From: Planctomycetota bacterium
Lineage (GTDB): Bacteria > Planctomycetota > Planctomycetia > Gemmatales > Gemmataceae
Assembly: GCA_016873225.1 (NCBI GenBank)
Contig: VGXS01000002.1
Location: 203,927-267,926 of the forward strand
DNA length: 64,000 nt
Direction of reading: 5' to 3'
The notes beneath the pieces were generated by a model. That model was given only the letters and a program-made list of their open reading frames with translations. It did no database searches and had not been told where the DNA came from. A program made the translations under genes and the position numbers. Positions 36,501 through 44,635 of this stretch are shown piece after piece; position 1 is the first letter of the stretch, and the number at the start of each line of letters is the position of its first letter.

Positions 36501-36913
36501 GCACCTCCGAGGGTTACTCCCTTCCGCTTGCCGATGGCCATGAAGTTATCACCAGCGCCGATCTCCTCGTTTCCCATGTGGGTCCCCAGGGATGGTCCGG
36601 GGTGGCGGACCGCGAGACCCAGGTGGCCCTCGACTCCCGGATTTCCCCTGAGTTGGCCCGGGAGGGCATGGCGCGCGACATCGTTCGCCAGGTGCAGGAT
36701 CTTCGCAAGCGGGCGGGGCTTGAAATGGAGGACCGCATCCTTCTGCACCTGGCCAGCCCGAACGCGGAGCTTTCCAAGGCGATCCAAGAGCATCGCGCCA
36801 CCATCGCCGGGGAGACGCTGGCCACCCAATGGGCCGAGGGCGGCGCCCATGCCGCCGAGGTCAAAATTGACGCCGCGCCCCTGACGATACGACTTGAGAA
36901 GGCCATTTCTTGA
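33512..36913 (+). CDS. ileS: Isoleucine--tRNA ligase
   Basis: The class I synthetase charges tRNA-Ile and edits valine. The start at 33512 gives 1133 residues; an upstream in-frame TTG at 33473 adds 13 more. The HIGH-equivalent is GVHH (His58-His59 in PMGVHHAWGRT). The KMSKS-equivalent is HKSKG at about 668-672. The editing domain contains VWTTTPWTMTSN. Zn-type cysteines are in CPRC and CWRC. The C-terminal anticodon-binding and tail regions follow DKLSNWYVRRNRRRFW. The enzyme belongs to the long IleRS clade with the GVHHAWG signature rather than the common HIGH form. The next gene, uxaB-like, starts 10 bases after the stop. Confidence 0.93.
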   Translation: MPFSKVESQVDFPALEREVLSFWDRENIFEKLRRRNADGPRWSFLDGPITANNPMGVHHAWGRTYKDVFQRYHAMLGCHQRHQNGFDCQGLWVEVEVEKELGLKSKRDIENLVPGDRFASIEKFVDLCKRRVDRFARVQTDQSIRLGYWMDWDRGDDWKKPPDDRRSYFTMSNENNDTIWGFLRKCHDRGLVYRAHDAMPWCPRCSVGLSQMEMAEGYQMVAHRAIFVKFPLADAPGENLLVWTTTPWTMTSNVAAAVNPELSYLKVRHKDELYYMAKGAFTAQRLEEQFRRKEWLDGVPRLKSLEQMFKEKGGYEIEGEVPGSSLVGRGYHGPFDELPAQNARGGFPAEVARVAAMRAPGRDIPAAREAHRVIAWRDVGETEGTGIVHIAPGCGKEDFGLGKENGLPVVAPLDEFGNYVDGFGELTGASAADPATADRVIGILQNSARLFASEKYPHKYPHCWRCKTEVLFRLVDEWFIGMSWREEIARICHDIRWIPEFGLQRELDWLKNMGDWMISKKRFWGLALPIWVDESTGDFEVIGSREELRSRAVEGFEALEGRSPHKPWIDKIKIRNPKTGNLMSRIPDVGNPWLDAGIVPFSTMGYRTDREEWAKWYPADLITECFPGQFRNWFYSLLAMSAMLEGKAPFRALLGHALVRDQTGDEMHKSKGNSIPFEGAADNGYEIRGKDGKLGKHPPMGADLVRWMFCRQNPSQNINFGPVPAEEIRARFLLKLWNTYSFLCNYARLDNFDPDGRPVPLERRPDLDRWILSDLQKLLESAREGLENYDISAFCLEVERFVDDKLSNWYVRRNRRRFWKGEAGEDKTAAYQTLHECVLTLTRVLAPFIPFITDHMYANLVGDIREASVHLTPWPKPRPELVDEVLSADMEALLRLVSLGLAARNAAKIKVRQPLATLRVRPGNDAERRAAERFADQLRDELNIKRVEVVPSSGGAILSTEVKLNLKSAGGRFGARLKEAQAALAQADHAKVAAAAGTSEGYSLPLADGHEVITSADLLVSHVGPQGWSGVADRETQVALDSRISPELAREGMARDIVRQVQDLRKRAGLEMEDRILLHLASPNAELSKAIQEHRATIAGETLATQWAEGGAHAAEVKIDAAPLTIRLEKAIS

Positions 36914-36923
36914 GGATCCCGAG

Positions 36924-38057
36924 ATGACCGGCCTACCTGAGACCATCCTGCAGTTCGGTTCGGGGCGATTCCTTCGCGCCTTCGCCGACCTCTTCATCCA
37001 TCACGCCAACGCCCAGGGCCAGGATGTCGGCCGGGTCGTGATCGTGCAGTCGACGGGAAACCAGCGCGCCGGAGCGCTCAGCGGGTCTGGCGGCAAATAC
37101 CATGTTCTGGTCCGGGGCCTCGAGAACGGGCAGGTGGTCGACCGGGTCGAGCCTTGCGAATCGGTCAGCAGGGCCCTGACCGCCAGTTCCGAATGGGCCG
37201 AAGTCCTGCGGGTGGCCTGTTCGCCCAAGCTCAAGGCGATCCTGTCCAACACCACGGAGGCCGGCTACGACCTATTTCCTGACGACAAGCCCTCCATGCA
37301 GCCGCCGAAGTCGTTTCCGGCCAAACTTGTCGAGGTCCTCCAGGCGCGCCATGCCGCCGGCCTCGGGCCTGTAAGGGTCATTCCGTGCGAATTGCGAGAG
37401 AACAACGCATCATTGCTCAACTCGATCGTGCTCAACCTCGCGGCCGATTGGAAGGTGTCGACGGGCGTGGTCGACTACATCAACTCATGTTCGTGGCATG
37501 AAACACTGGTCGACCGGATCGTCACGGGAACCCCGGAAAACCATCCCCTGCTGGCCAGCGACCCCATGCTGACGGCATGCGAACCCTACGCTCTCTTCGC
37601 GATCCAAGACATTCCCGGTGTGCCGAGGCTGCTCGAACATCCAGCCGTGGCATGGACCCCGGATGTTCTCCCCTATTTCCTGCGAAAGGTGAGGATCCTC
37701 AACGGAGGGCACACGGCCCTGCTCATAAGAGCGTGGCCCCGCGGGTTCGAAATCGTCCGCGACGCCGTGAACGATCCCGAGCTGGGACCATGGCTTGGCA
37801 ACCTCCTCGACAACGAGATCGTGCCGGTGCTCGCGGGGAGGTGCGTCGATCCGTCCGGTTTCGCCCGTGATGTCCTCGACCGTTTCCGCAACCCGTTCCT
37901 CCAGCACAAGCTGGCGGACATCTCGCTCCACCACGACGCCAAGGTGCGGGTCCGGTTGATTCCGACCCTCGAGGAATACCGGATGAAGTTTGGTAAGGAA
38001 CCCCCATTGCTCGCCAAGCTTCTTGGGAACGACGGCGCACTGCCGGCCAGAAATTGA
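36924..38057 (+). CDS. Tagaturonate reductase-like (mannitol dehydrogenase family) protein
   Basis: From the ATG at 36924 (GAGGA 8 bases upstream) the product is 377 residues. The N-terminal Rossmann segment LQFGSGRFLRAFADLFI and the catalytic KVRILNGGH (Lys, Asn, His) define the long-chain mannitol dehydrogenase family. The opening and the ENNASLLNSIVLNLAADW segment look like UxaB, which reduces tagaturonate to altronate with NADH. The enzyme lies between ileS and a gluconolactonase-like gene, which supports a role in sugar-acid metabolism. The precise substrate among hexuronates is not certain. Confidence 0.75.
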   Translation: MTGLPETILQFGSGRFLRAFADLFIHHANAQGQDVGRVVIVQSTGNQRAGALSGSGGKYHVLVRGLENGQVVDRVEPCESVSRALTASSEWAEVLRVACSPKLKAILSNTTEAGYDLFPDDKPSMQPPKSFPAKLVEVLQARHAAGLGPVRVIPCELRENNASLLNSIVLNLAADWKVSTGVVDYINSCSWHETLVDRIVTGTPENHPLLASDPMLTACEPYALFAIQDIPGVPRLLEHPAVAWTPDVLPYFLRKVRILNGGHTALLIRAWPRGFEIVRDAVNDPELGPWLGNLLDNEIVPVLAGRCVDPSGFARDVLDRFRNPFLQHKLADISLHHDAKVRVRLIPTLEEYRMKFGKEPPLLAKLLGNDGALPARN

Positions 38058-38072
38058 CAGCGGGAGTTGACA

Positions 38073-39032
38073 ATGCTTCTTACCGCGCTGATGGCGATTT
38101 CCGGCCTGGGATTCCAACAGGTCTTTGAACCGGGAACACGCGTTCTGGCGGGCGAAGGCGCCGCTGGGGAAGGCCCCGCGTGGCACCCGACTCTTGGAGT
38201 GTTCTCGAGCGGCCGGGGCGGAATCTGCCGCTTGACCCCCGCGGGCGAATCGGTGCTTCATCGGCCCGATGCCGGAACCAACGGCCTGTTGTTCGATCGT
38301 GACGGCTCGCTCATCGCTTGCGAACCGAAACTGCGCCGTGTCACCCGCACCACGCCCGATGGCAAGGTAAAAGCGCTGACCGACTCGTTCGGCGGCAAGC
38401 CCTACAACCAGCCCAACGACCTGACTGTGGATACCAAGGGCCGGATTTATTTCAGCGACCCGCGCTATGGTTCCCGCGAGGGCATGGAACAACGCGATGC
38501 CCAGGGCCGGACGATCGAGGGCGTTTACAGGATTGATCCCGATGGAAAGGTTTCCCGCGTGATCGGCAGGGAAGTGGAAAGGGCCAACGGCGTGCTGGTT
38601 TCGCTTGACGGCAAGAGACTGTTCGTGGCTGACAACAACAACGACACTCCCGGCGGCGCCCGGAAACTTTGGAGATTCGACCTCAAGCCAGACGGATCGG
38701 TCGACACCTCCGCCCGAAAGCTTCTTCACGACTGGGGAACCGGGCGCGGACCCGACGGCATCAAGCAGGACTCGAAGGGCCGACTCTTCGTCGCTGGCGG
38801 CCTGAACAAGCCCAACCCGCCCCACGAACCGGACCCCTCCGTCAAGGGCGGCATCTATGTGATCGATCCCGAATCGGGAGCGCGTCTCGACTTCCTTCCC
38901 ATCCCGACCGACGAGGTCACCAACTGCGCCTTCGGTGGAGCGGATCGGAAGACGCTTTATGTCACGGGCGGCGGAGTGCTTTACGCCGCGAGGGTGAAGG
39001 TTCCCGGATCGGTTGTGTGGCCCGCCGACTGA
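38073..39032 (+). CDS. SMP-30/gluconolactonase-like secreted protein
   Basis: The start at 38073 follows GGGAG by 6 bases. A short hydrophobic leader (MLLTALMAISGLGFQQVF) suggests export, and a six-bladed propeller of the SMP-30/gluconolactonase family follows, totalling 319 residues. Metal-ligand candidates are the Glu in GEGPAWHP, the Asn in NQPNDLTVD, the Asn in RANGVLVSLDGKRLFVAD and the Asp in GPDGIKQD. It would open a sugar lactone outside the cytoplasm. It directly follows the tagaturonate reductase-like gene and probably belongs to the same pathway. Confidence 0.85.
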   Translation: MLLTALMAISGLGFQQVFEPGTRVLAGEGAAGEGPAWHPTLGVFSSGRGGICRLTPAGESVLHRPDAGTNGLLFDRDGSLIACEPKLRRVTRTTPDGKVKALTDSFGGKPYNQPNDLTVDTKGRIYFSDPRYGSREGMEQRDAQGRTIEGVYRIDPDGKVSRVIGREVERANGVLVSLDGKRLFVADNNNDTPGGARKLWRFDLKPDGSVDTSARKLLHDWGTGRGPDGIKQDSKGRLFVAGGLNKPNPPHEPDPSVKGGIYVIDPESGARLDFLPIPTDEVTNCAFGGADRKTLYVTGGGVLYAARVKVPGSVVWPAD

Positions 39033-39156
39033 GTTGCCCACCATTGCGCCGGCGAGACTATCTGTTAAATTACCAATTCGCTCCGAAGTGCCGGGGACGG
39101 ATGTTCCTTCCCTCGGTGGGGTGAAATTATTTGAATCCAGGCAGTGAGGTGACGGC

Positions 39157-40011
39157 GTGTCGATCGTTCGAGTTGAGGATCTCATCGAGGCAGGCGTGCA
39201 TTTCGGTCACCGGGCAAGCCGGTGGAACCCCAAGATGCGCCCCTACATTTACGGCAAGCGCAACCTTATTCATATTATCGACTTGCGAGAGACCGTCCGC
39301 GGCCTCCTGCGGGCCCACAAGTATCTCAACAACATCACTTCCGCCGCCGGTGGCGGCCTGGTCCTGTTCGTCGGCACGAAGCGGCAGGCGAAGGAAGCGA
39401 TCGAACGCGAGGCCCGCCGCTGCGGGATGCCCTATGTGACCGAGCGCTGGCTGGGCGGAACCCTCACGAACTACCGGACGATCCGCGACCGCCTGAAGCG
39501 CCTCACCGAACTCGAGGCCATGTGGCTTCCCGCCTTTGAAAACCCCAAGAACGCCGACTTGAACTCCTACATGAAGGGGATGCTCAACGAAACGGGTCGG
39601 CTTGACTTGGCCAAGGCGCCCGAAAGCGCCCACATCCGCACCTTCAGCAAGAAGATGGTGTCCACCCTGAGCCGCGAGCTCATGAAGATCCAGCGAAACC
39701 TTGCCGGCATCCGCGACATGACCAAGCTGCCCAACGCGCTGGTGGTGGTGGATCCCAAGCGCGAGCACATCGCGGTCAAGGAAGCCCAGCGCATGGGAAT
39801 CGCCGTGGTCTCGCTCATCGACACCGACAGCGACCCCGACCTGATCGACCTGCCGATTCCCGGCAACGACGACAGCATCCGGTCGATCGAACTGGTGCTG
39901 GCCAAGCTGGCCGATGCCGTGGTCGAAGGACGCGCCGCCGTCGTGGCCAAGGAAAGCAACGAACCCCGCGCCCGGCCCCAGCGGCAGTTGGGCGATAGGG
40001 ATCGCGATTAG
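39157..40011 (+). CDS. rpsB: 30S ribosomal protein S2
   Basis: The product is 284 residues from a GTG start with GAGGTGA upstream. The family signatures are [42 protein letters not shown] and [17 protein letters not shown]. About 15-20 extra residues occur in the segment after [14 protein letters not shown] compared with the usual bacterial form, lying in the helical insertion region. The 124-base leader contains a T/A-rich stretch (TTAAATTACC) that may hold the promoter. It is followed by tsf, the usual partner. Confidence 0.95.
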   Translation: MSIVRVEDLIEAGVHFGHRASRWNPKMRPYIYGKRNLIHIIDLRETVRGLLRAHKYLNNITSAAGGGLVLFVGTKRQAKEAIEREARRCGMPYVTERWLGGTLTNYRTIRDRLKRLTELEAMWLPAFENPKNADLNSYMKGMLNETGRLDLAKAPESAHIRTFSKKMVSTLSRELMKIQRNLAGIRDMTKLPNALVVVDPKREHIAVKEAQRMGIAVVSLIDTDSDPDLIDLPIPGNDDSIRSIELVLAKLADAVVEGRAAVVAKESNEPRARPQRQLGDRDRD

Positions 40012-40052
40012 TTTTCCGGGCTCATCCCACACAAGGCAAGTCAACCCAGCCT

Positions 40053-40084
40053 GGCGGATTCCGGCCTTACAAGGTGAATCCGCC
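40053..40084 (+). promoter_or_regulatory. Hairpin between rpsB and tsf
   Basis: Perfect 9-base arms GGCGGATTC and GAATCCGCC are separated by 14 bases that contain an inner CCTT/AAGG pairing. A second small stem (CGGGG/CCCCG around 40094-40108) follows. With a gap of about 160 bases between rpsB and tsf, these could moderate read-through or protect the mRNA. There is no T-run, so a classical terminator is unlikely. Confidence 0.5.
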
Positions 40085-40170
40085 TCCCGGATACGGGGAA
40101 AAGCCCCGACCGAATCCGAGGCAGCCAATCATGGGGCCGAAACCGCTCAAGCCTTTCCCGAGGAAGAACC

Positions 40171-41022
40171 ATGGCTGAAATTCCCGCCCAACTTGTCAAG
40201 CAGCTTCGCGACCGCACGAACGCGCCGTTTGGGGACTGCAAGGCGGCCCTTGTCGAATCCAACGGCGACCTGGACAAGGCCATCGAGGTGCTCCGCAAGA
40301 AAAACGCGGCCATCCAGGCCAAGACCTCCGGCCGCGAGGCGGGCGAGGGGCGGATAGGACTCTTTGTCTCGCCATGCGGCAAGCATGGCGGCTTGGTCGA
40401 ACTGCGATGCGAATCGGCACCCGTGGCCAAGAATGAGCACTTTGTCTCCCTGGCCAACGACTTGGCCAACCATATCGCCGCCAAGGGTGTTCCGGCATCG
40501 GCGGAGGAACTGCTGGGCCAACCGCATCACTCCGGATCGGGGCGCTCAGTCAATGAACGCGTCGGGGAAGTCGTGGGCCTTCTCAGGGAAAACATGAAGG
40601 TGGCCAGGATGAAGCGGCTCGAGGGATCCGCCGTCGGCGGTTATGTCCACCACGATGGTTCGGTTGGCGTGATGGTGGTGGCCGAGGGCGAGGGTAAGCC
40701 CGATCCCACCCTGCTTCGCGACATCGCCATGCACATCACGGCTAAGCTCCCGGTCGCCGTGTCTCGTGATGAGATTCCCGCGGAACTCATCGCCAAGGAG
40801 AAGGAAATCGCCAAGAGCCAGGCGCAAGCCTCCGCCGCCGGCAAGCCCGCCAACATCGTCGAGAAGATCGCCGAGAACCGGGTCAACACCTGGCTCAAGG
40901 AAAGCTGCCTCGAGGAACAGACCTTCGTGAAGGACGAAACCAAGACCGTGGGCCAACTGCTCAAGGCCGCCGGACTCAAGGCCAAGTCATTCGTCCGATT
41001 CAAGGTCGGCGAGGTAGGCTGA
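40171..41022 (+). CDS. tsf: Translation elongation factor Ts
   Basis: The product is 283 residues and exchanges GDP for GTP on EF-Tu. The N-terminal UBA-like module is clear (LVKQLRDRTNAPFGDCKAAL then NGDLDKAIEVLRKK), though where most homologs have GAGMMDCK this protein has NAPFGDCK. The core domain follows with GGYVHHDGSVGVMVVAEGE and the C-terminal EQTFVKDETKTVGQLL. GAGGAAG precedes the ATG. Its size and neighbour rpsB are standard. Confidence 0.95.
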   Translation: MAEIPAQLVKQLRDRTNAPFGDCKAALVESNGDLDKAIEVLRKKNAAIQAKTSGREAGEGRIGLFVSPCGKHGGLVELRCESAPVAKNEHFVSLANDLANHIAAKGVPASAEELLGQPHHSGSGRSVNERVGEVVGLLRENMKVARMKRLEGSAVGGYVHHDGSVGVMVVAEGEGKPDPTLLRDIAMHITAKLPVAVSRDEIPAELIAKEKEIAKSQAQASAAGKPANIVEKIAENRVNTWLKESCLEEQTFVKDETKTVGQLLKAAGLKAKSFVRFKVGEVG

Positions 41023-41041
41023 CGCCACACGGATCCCGGCC

Positions 41042-42469
41042 ATGGGGAATTTGGCCAACCAGTTGTGCGAATCGATCCGCGCCGCCGATGAGACGGCGCG
41101 TTTCCATTTGGACATCTTCTCGCGACTGGTATACGCCGACTTCGTTGAGCGAAATGGGGATGCGAACAGGGCGGCGGCCATTCGCCTGCATGCGGCCATC
41201 GAGGAATCCCACCCCGGGCTGCTGCTTGGCCCGGGCCAGGTTCGGGCATGGCCACCGGGGCCGATGGAGGGTTGGCGGCAGCGGATAATCCCCGGATATG
41301 GAAGACTTGCCCGGCTCTGGAACCGTTACGCCAGGACTTGGCGCGCCACCTTTCGACTCTCCGTTGGAAGGAACATCTCCTTCCGCGCCGGCCTGCCATG
41401 GCGGTTTGAAGGCGGTACCGAGGCGTGGCCCGCGAAACCCCGGGGCGAACTGAGGGTCATCAGGTCATGGAAGCTGTGGGCGCCAGCCGGCCACGGCCCG
41501 CCGTCATTTCCTCAAGGCATGCTGGCCGGGGCCCTGGAAGTCTCCCTGGCCGGCCTCGGCTGGCGGGGCCATGTCGCGCGCCTTCTTGATTCGGGAATCC
41601 TTCCATCCGACATTGTTTCGCTGGGAATCACCGATGGCGCCCTTGAAGCCGTTTCCGCCCGGGAAATTCTTGAAAGGCCATGGCCGCGCCTCAGGCGGTT
41701 CGACGCCTCAGCCAACATCCTGCGCGCGGAAGGCGCCGCGGAGGTTTGGTCGCTCATGTCCAAAACCGGCATTCGGGAAATCGACCTTTCCCGGAACAAC
41801 ATCGGCTGGGGAACCGAGTTTTTTCGGGATGGCGGGCCACCCAGGCTGCGGGTGCTACGGTTTGCAGGCAACCACGCCGAGGCCCGCGGCACACGAATCA
41901 TGGCAGGGGCGCCCTGCCTCGGCTTCCTCGAGAGCATCGACTGGATGGGAAACAGCCTGGCCGAGCACGGCGCCCACGCCATCGCCGGGTGGCATGCCCC
42001 ATCCCTTCGCCGCCTCTCGCTGGGATCGAACCACCTGGGCCCCGATGGAGCCGAGAATATAGCCCGGGCGCGCTGGATGGGTAGGCTGGTGGAACTCGAT
42101 CTTGCCGAGAATTCGTTGCGCGACGAGGGCATGGGCAAACTGGCGCCTTCATTGGGCCATAGGCTCAAGATGCTGGGCCTTGAAAGCAACCTTCTAGGCG
42201 GAGATTCCGCGGGGTTTCTCGCGGCTTGCGCTTCACGGGAATCGCTTGTCTGGCTCGAAATCGGCCGCAACGGCCTCAGCTCGGATGGCATTTCCAAGCT
42301 TTCCACGGAGACTTGGCCGCGCCTCCGATACGCCGGATTGATGCTCAACGACATTCCACCCGGAGCGAGTTGTCCCGCGGATCGCTTTCCGAGGCTGGCG
42401 CCCCTCAGGCTGGCCCGACCGGGACGCCCGGGTGATCCCGGATTGGGAAGCCCACGGCTTGATCCATAA
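41042..42469 (+). CDS. TIGR02996-type leucine-rich-repeat protein
   Basis: The product is 475 residues. The N-terminal 45 residues (HLDIFSRLVYADFVERNGDANRAAAIRLHAAI) match the short TIGR02996 repeat-companion module, which is expanded in Gemmata-like planctomycetes, where it reads LVYADWLEERGD. The rest, from about residue 180, consists of ribonuclease-inhibitor-like leucine-rich repeats of about 28 residues (REIDLSRNNIG, LRRLSLGSNHLGPDGAENI, LVELDLAENSLRDEGMGKL, LVWLEIGRNGLSSDGISKL). No signal peptide or membrane helix is evident. Such proteins probably bind other proteins; no partner can be inferred. It lies 20 bases after tsf and 42 bases before the cyclases. Confidence 0.85.
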   Translation: MGNLANQLCESIRAADETARFHLDIFSRLVYADFVERNGDANRAAAIRLHAAIEESHPGLLLGPGQVRAWPPGPMEGWRQRIIPGYGRLARLWNRYARTWRATFRLSVGRNISFRAGLPWRFEGGTEAWPAKPRGELRVIRSWKLWAPAGHGPPSFPQGMLAGALEVSLAGLGWRGHVARLLDSGILPSDIVSLGITDGALEAVSAREILERPWPRLRRFDASANILRAEGAAEVWSLMSKTGIREIDLSRNNIGWGTEFFRDGGPPRLRVLRFAGNHAEARGTRIMAGAPCLGFLESIDWMGNSLAEHGAHAIAGWHAPSLRRLSLGSNHLGPDGAENIARARWMGRLVELDLAENSLRDEGMGKLAPSLGHRLKMLGLESNLLGGDSAGFLAACASRESLVWLEIGRNGLSSDGISKLSTETWPRLRYAGLMLNDIPPGASCPADRFPRLAPLRLARPGRPGDPGLGSPRLDP

Positions 42470-42510
42470 GATGTCAATGGCAGGGAAAGCGGAAACCGAA
42501 TGGACATCCC

Positions 42511-44610
42511 ATGAATCTCCGCCCTCACTTCAAGACCATTCTGGCCTTGCTGCTTTTCGTCCCCGTGGCCTTGGCCGGCGGCGTGATCTCGTTGACCACC
42601 TACGCCACGATGCTGATCAACACGCGGAATTTCGCCGACGGCATAGCCGTTGAGATTTCCGCCGGAAGCCAGGCCAACATCGAATCGGTGCAAAATTATT
42701 CAGAAAAGGGAATCCGCCTTATCGCGAATGTCTTCTCAAAGAGGATTCACGATCCGTCGCTGCCATTCGCGGCGCGGGAAATCTGGCGGCAATTTTCCAT
42801 GACGAAATTCAAGAACAACGCCCTGAATTTTGTTGATCCAACGAATGGCTCCGGGTTCATCATCCAGGGAGATCAAATCGAAATCGTGGCCCCCGACGGA
42901 CGCGGAGGCTTCGTGGCCACATCCCACTCCACGCGGGAAAGCAGACCCGTCACCGACATGCGGACTTTCGATTGGTTTCATTACGCGACCGATCCGGATG
43001 CCTCCTCCGACACGGGTTGGACAACCGTGCGTCACTTCACCAACAACCTGAAGGACCTTTCCGATCAGCAGGGATTCTCCCTTTACCAGGCGATCCGGTC
43101 CGACCCGCTCAGCAAGCGTGTCGACGCGGTGATCTCGATTTCGGTTTCCGTCGGATGGGTGCGGAACAGGCTTTTGGAAGCGATTGGAAGGCACGGCATC
43201 AAGGCCATGGCTTTCATGATCTCCGACAACGGAAATGGCCGGGAACCTTTGCTGATCGCGCACACCGACGACTCGGTCAACTCGAAGCTGTCCAACTCGG
43301 AATCTCCGATTTCGCCTTCCGAATGCGGCGACGAAGTGACAAGCGCCGTGGCCGCCAATTACCTCGCGACCCCCCTCGATGACGGCATTCCCCACACGCG
43401 GCGCATGGAACTTAAGGGAGAAATTCACCACGCCACCTACACCAACCTGAAGCCGGGAGCTCCACCGCGCTGGATCCTGTGCCAGGTGATCAGGGACTCG
43501 GAGATCACCAATCCCGCCCGCCGACGACTCTTCGCCAACCTCGGGATCACCCTGGGGATCCTCGCGGTGCTGCTGACACCGGCCATCTTGTTTTCGCTGA
43601 GGGTCGCAAGCCCGATCGAGAGGTTGACCGCGGTGGCCGAGGCCACAGGCCGCCTCGACCTCGCCCCGAACCCTCGCGTCAGTTCGGGCATCCGTGAAAT
43701 CCATCAACTGGCCCGGGCCGTCGAGTCGATGCAATCCGGGCTCAAGTCGTTCCTGCGGTACATTCCCGAGGACCTGTTGCGGCGGTACCTGAATCCCGCC
43801 AACACCGCGGGACTCGACAGTGAAGTCATCCCGGTCTCGGTCATGTTTTCCGACATCATGGGATTCTCAACACACGCCGAGCGTTCCGACCCCATGGTGC
43901 TGGTGCGGCAACTGAACGATTACCTCGAGACGGTCAGCACGGTCATCTCCCGAAACGGAGGCACGCTCGACAAGTACATCGGCGACGCGGTCATGTCGTT
44001 CTGGAACGCGCCCAACCGCGTGCCGGCGCACGCCCGCCAGTCATGCGCCACCGCCCTCGACATCCAAAGAACGCTAGAGGAGGCCCGGCGGGGATGGCAA
44101 AGCCAAGGCCTTCCATCCTTCCACACGAGAATCGGCATCCACACGGGGGATGTGATTGTCGGCAACATCGGCTCGAGCGTCAGGCTCAATTACACGATCA
44201 TCGGCGACGCGGTGAACCTGGCCAGCAGGCTGGAAAGCCTCAACAAGCAATATGGCACATCGATCCTCATCAGTGAAACAACAAGGATTGGCGCCGGGGA
44301 CGAATTCCTCACCAGGCCTGTCGACCTTGTCGCCGTGAAAGGCAGGTCGGAACCTATTCAGGTGCATGAACTCATCTGCTGGCGCCCGGACCGAGGAGAC
44401 GACCGGCTTGAACTGGCGCGACTCACCTCCATGGCGCACGAGAACTACCGCGCGAAAAGGTTTTCCCTGGCCAGGCAGGCCTACGAGTCGATCGTCGCGC
44501 GCTGGCCGGAAGACGGCGTTTCGAAAACCATGATGGACCGCGCGCGTCATCTCGACCTTGATCCGCCCCCGGCAAACTGGTCGGGAATCCACAGGCCAAA
44601 GTCAAAGTAG
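42511..44610 (+). CDS. Membrane-bound class III adenylate/guanylate cyclase, copy 1
   Basis: The product is 699 residues. It has TM1 (about 8-30), an extracytoplasmic sensor domain of about 300 residues of the dCache type (it contains VTDMRTFDWFHYA), TM2 (about 343-363), a HAMP-like linker (SPIERLTAVAEATGRLD) and a class III cyclase domain from about 440. Both metal aspartates (FSDIMGFS and the second in DKYIGDAVMSFWN), the substrate-defining Lys (DKY) and Asp (IIGDAVN), and the transition-state Asn and Arg (NLASRLE) are present, so activity is likely and ATP is the favoured substrate. A tail of about 80 residues ends in DLDPPPANWSGIHRPKSK. It is first of three tandem paralogs. Confidence 0.9.
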   Translation: MNLRPHFKTILALLLFVPVALAGGVISLTTYATMLINTRNFADGIAVEISAGSQANIESVQNYSEKGIRLIANVFSKRIHDPSLPFAAREIWRQFSMTKFKNNALNFVDPTNGSGFIIQGDQIEIVAPDGRGGFVATSHSTRESRPVTDMRTFDWFHYATDPDASSDTGWTTVRHFTNNLKDLSDQQGFSLYQAIRSDPLSKRVDAVISISVSVGWVRNRLLEAIGRHGIKAMAFMISDNGNGREPLLIAHTDDSVNSKLSNSESPISPSECGDEVTSAVAANYLATPLDDGIPHTRRMELKGEIHHATYTNLKPGAPPRWILCQVIRDSEITNPARRRLFANLGITLGILAVLLTPAILFSLRVASPIERLTAVAEATGRLDLAPNPRVSSGIREIHQLARAVESMQSGLKSFLRYIPEDLLRRYLNPANTAGLDSEVIPVSVMFSDIMGFSTHAERSDPMVLVRQLNDYLETVSTVISRNGGTLDKYIGDAVMSFWNAPNRVPAHARQSCATALDIQRTLEEARRGWQSQGLPSFHTRIGIHTGDVIVGNIGSSVRLNYTIIGDAVNLASRLESLNKQYGTSILISETTRIGAGDEFLTRPVDLVAVKGRSEPIQVHELICWRPDRGDDRLELARLTSMAHENYRAKRFSLARQAYESIVARWPEDGVSKTMMDRARHLDLDPPPANWSGIHRPKSK

Positions 44611-44635
44611 GACGGGCCCAAAAGCCCGGAGAAAC

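Noticed and set aside
36924..38057. Assignment as mannitol dehydrogenase
   Set aside because: The family is shared, but the N-terminal pattern and the neighbouring gluconolactonase-like gene favour the tagaturonate reductase type.
41512..42693. Minus-strand open frame of 393 codons
   Set aside because: Antisense to the LRR gene and crosses into the cyclase gene start; Ser/Arg-rich with no motif.
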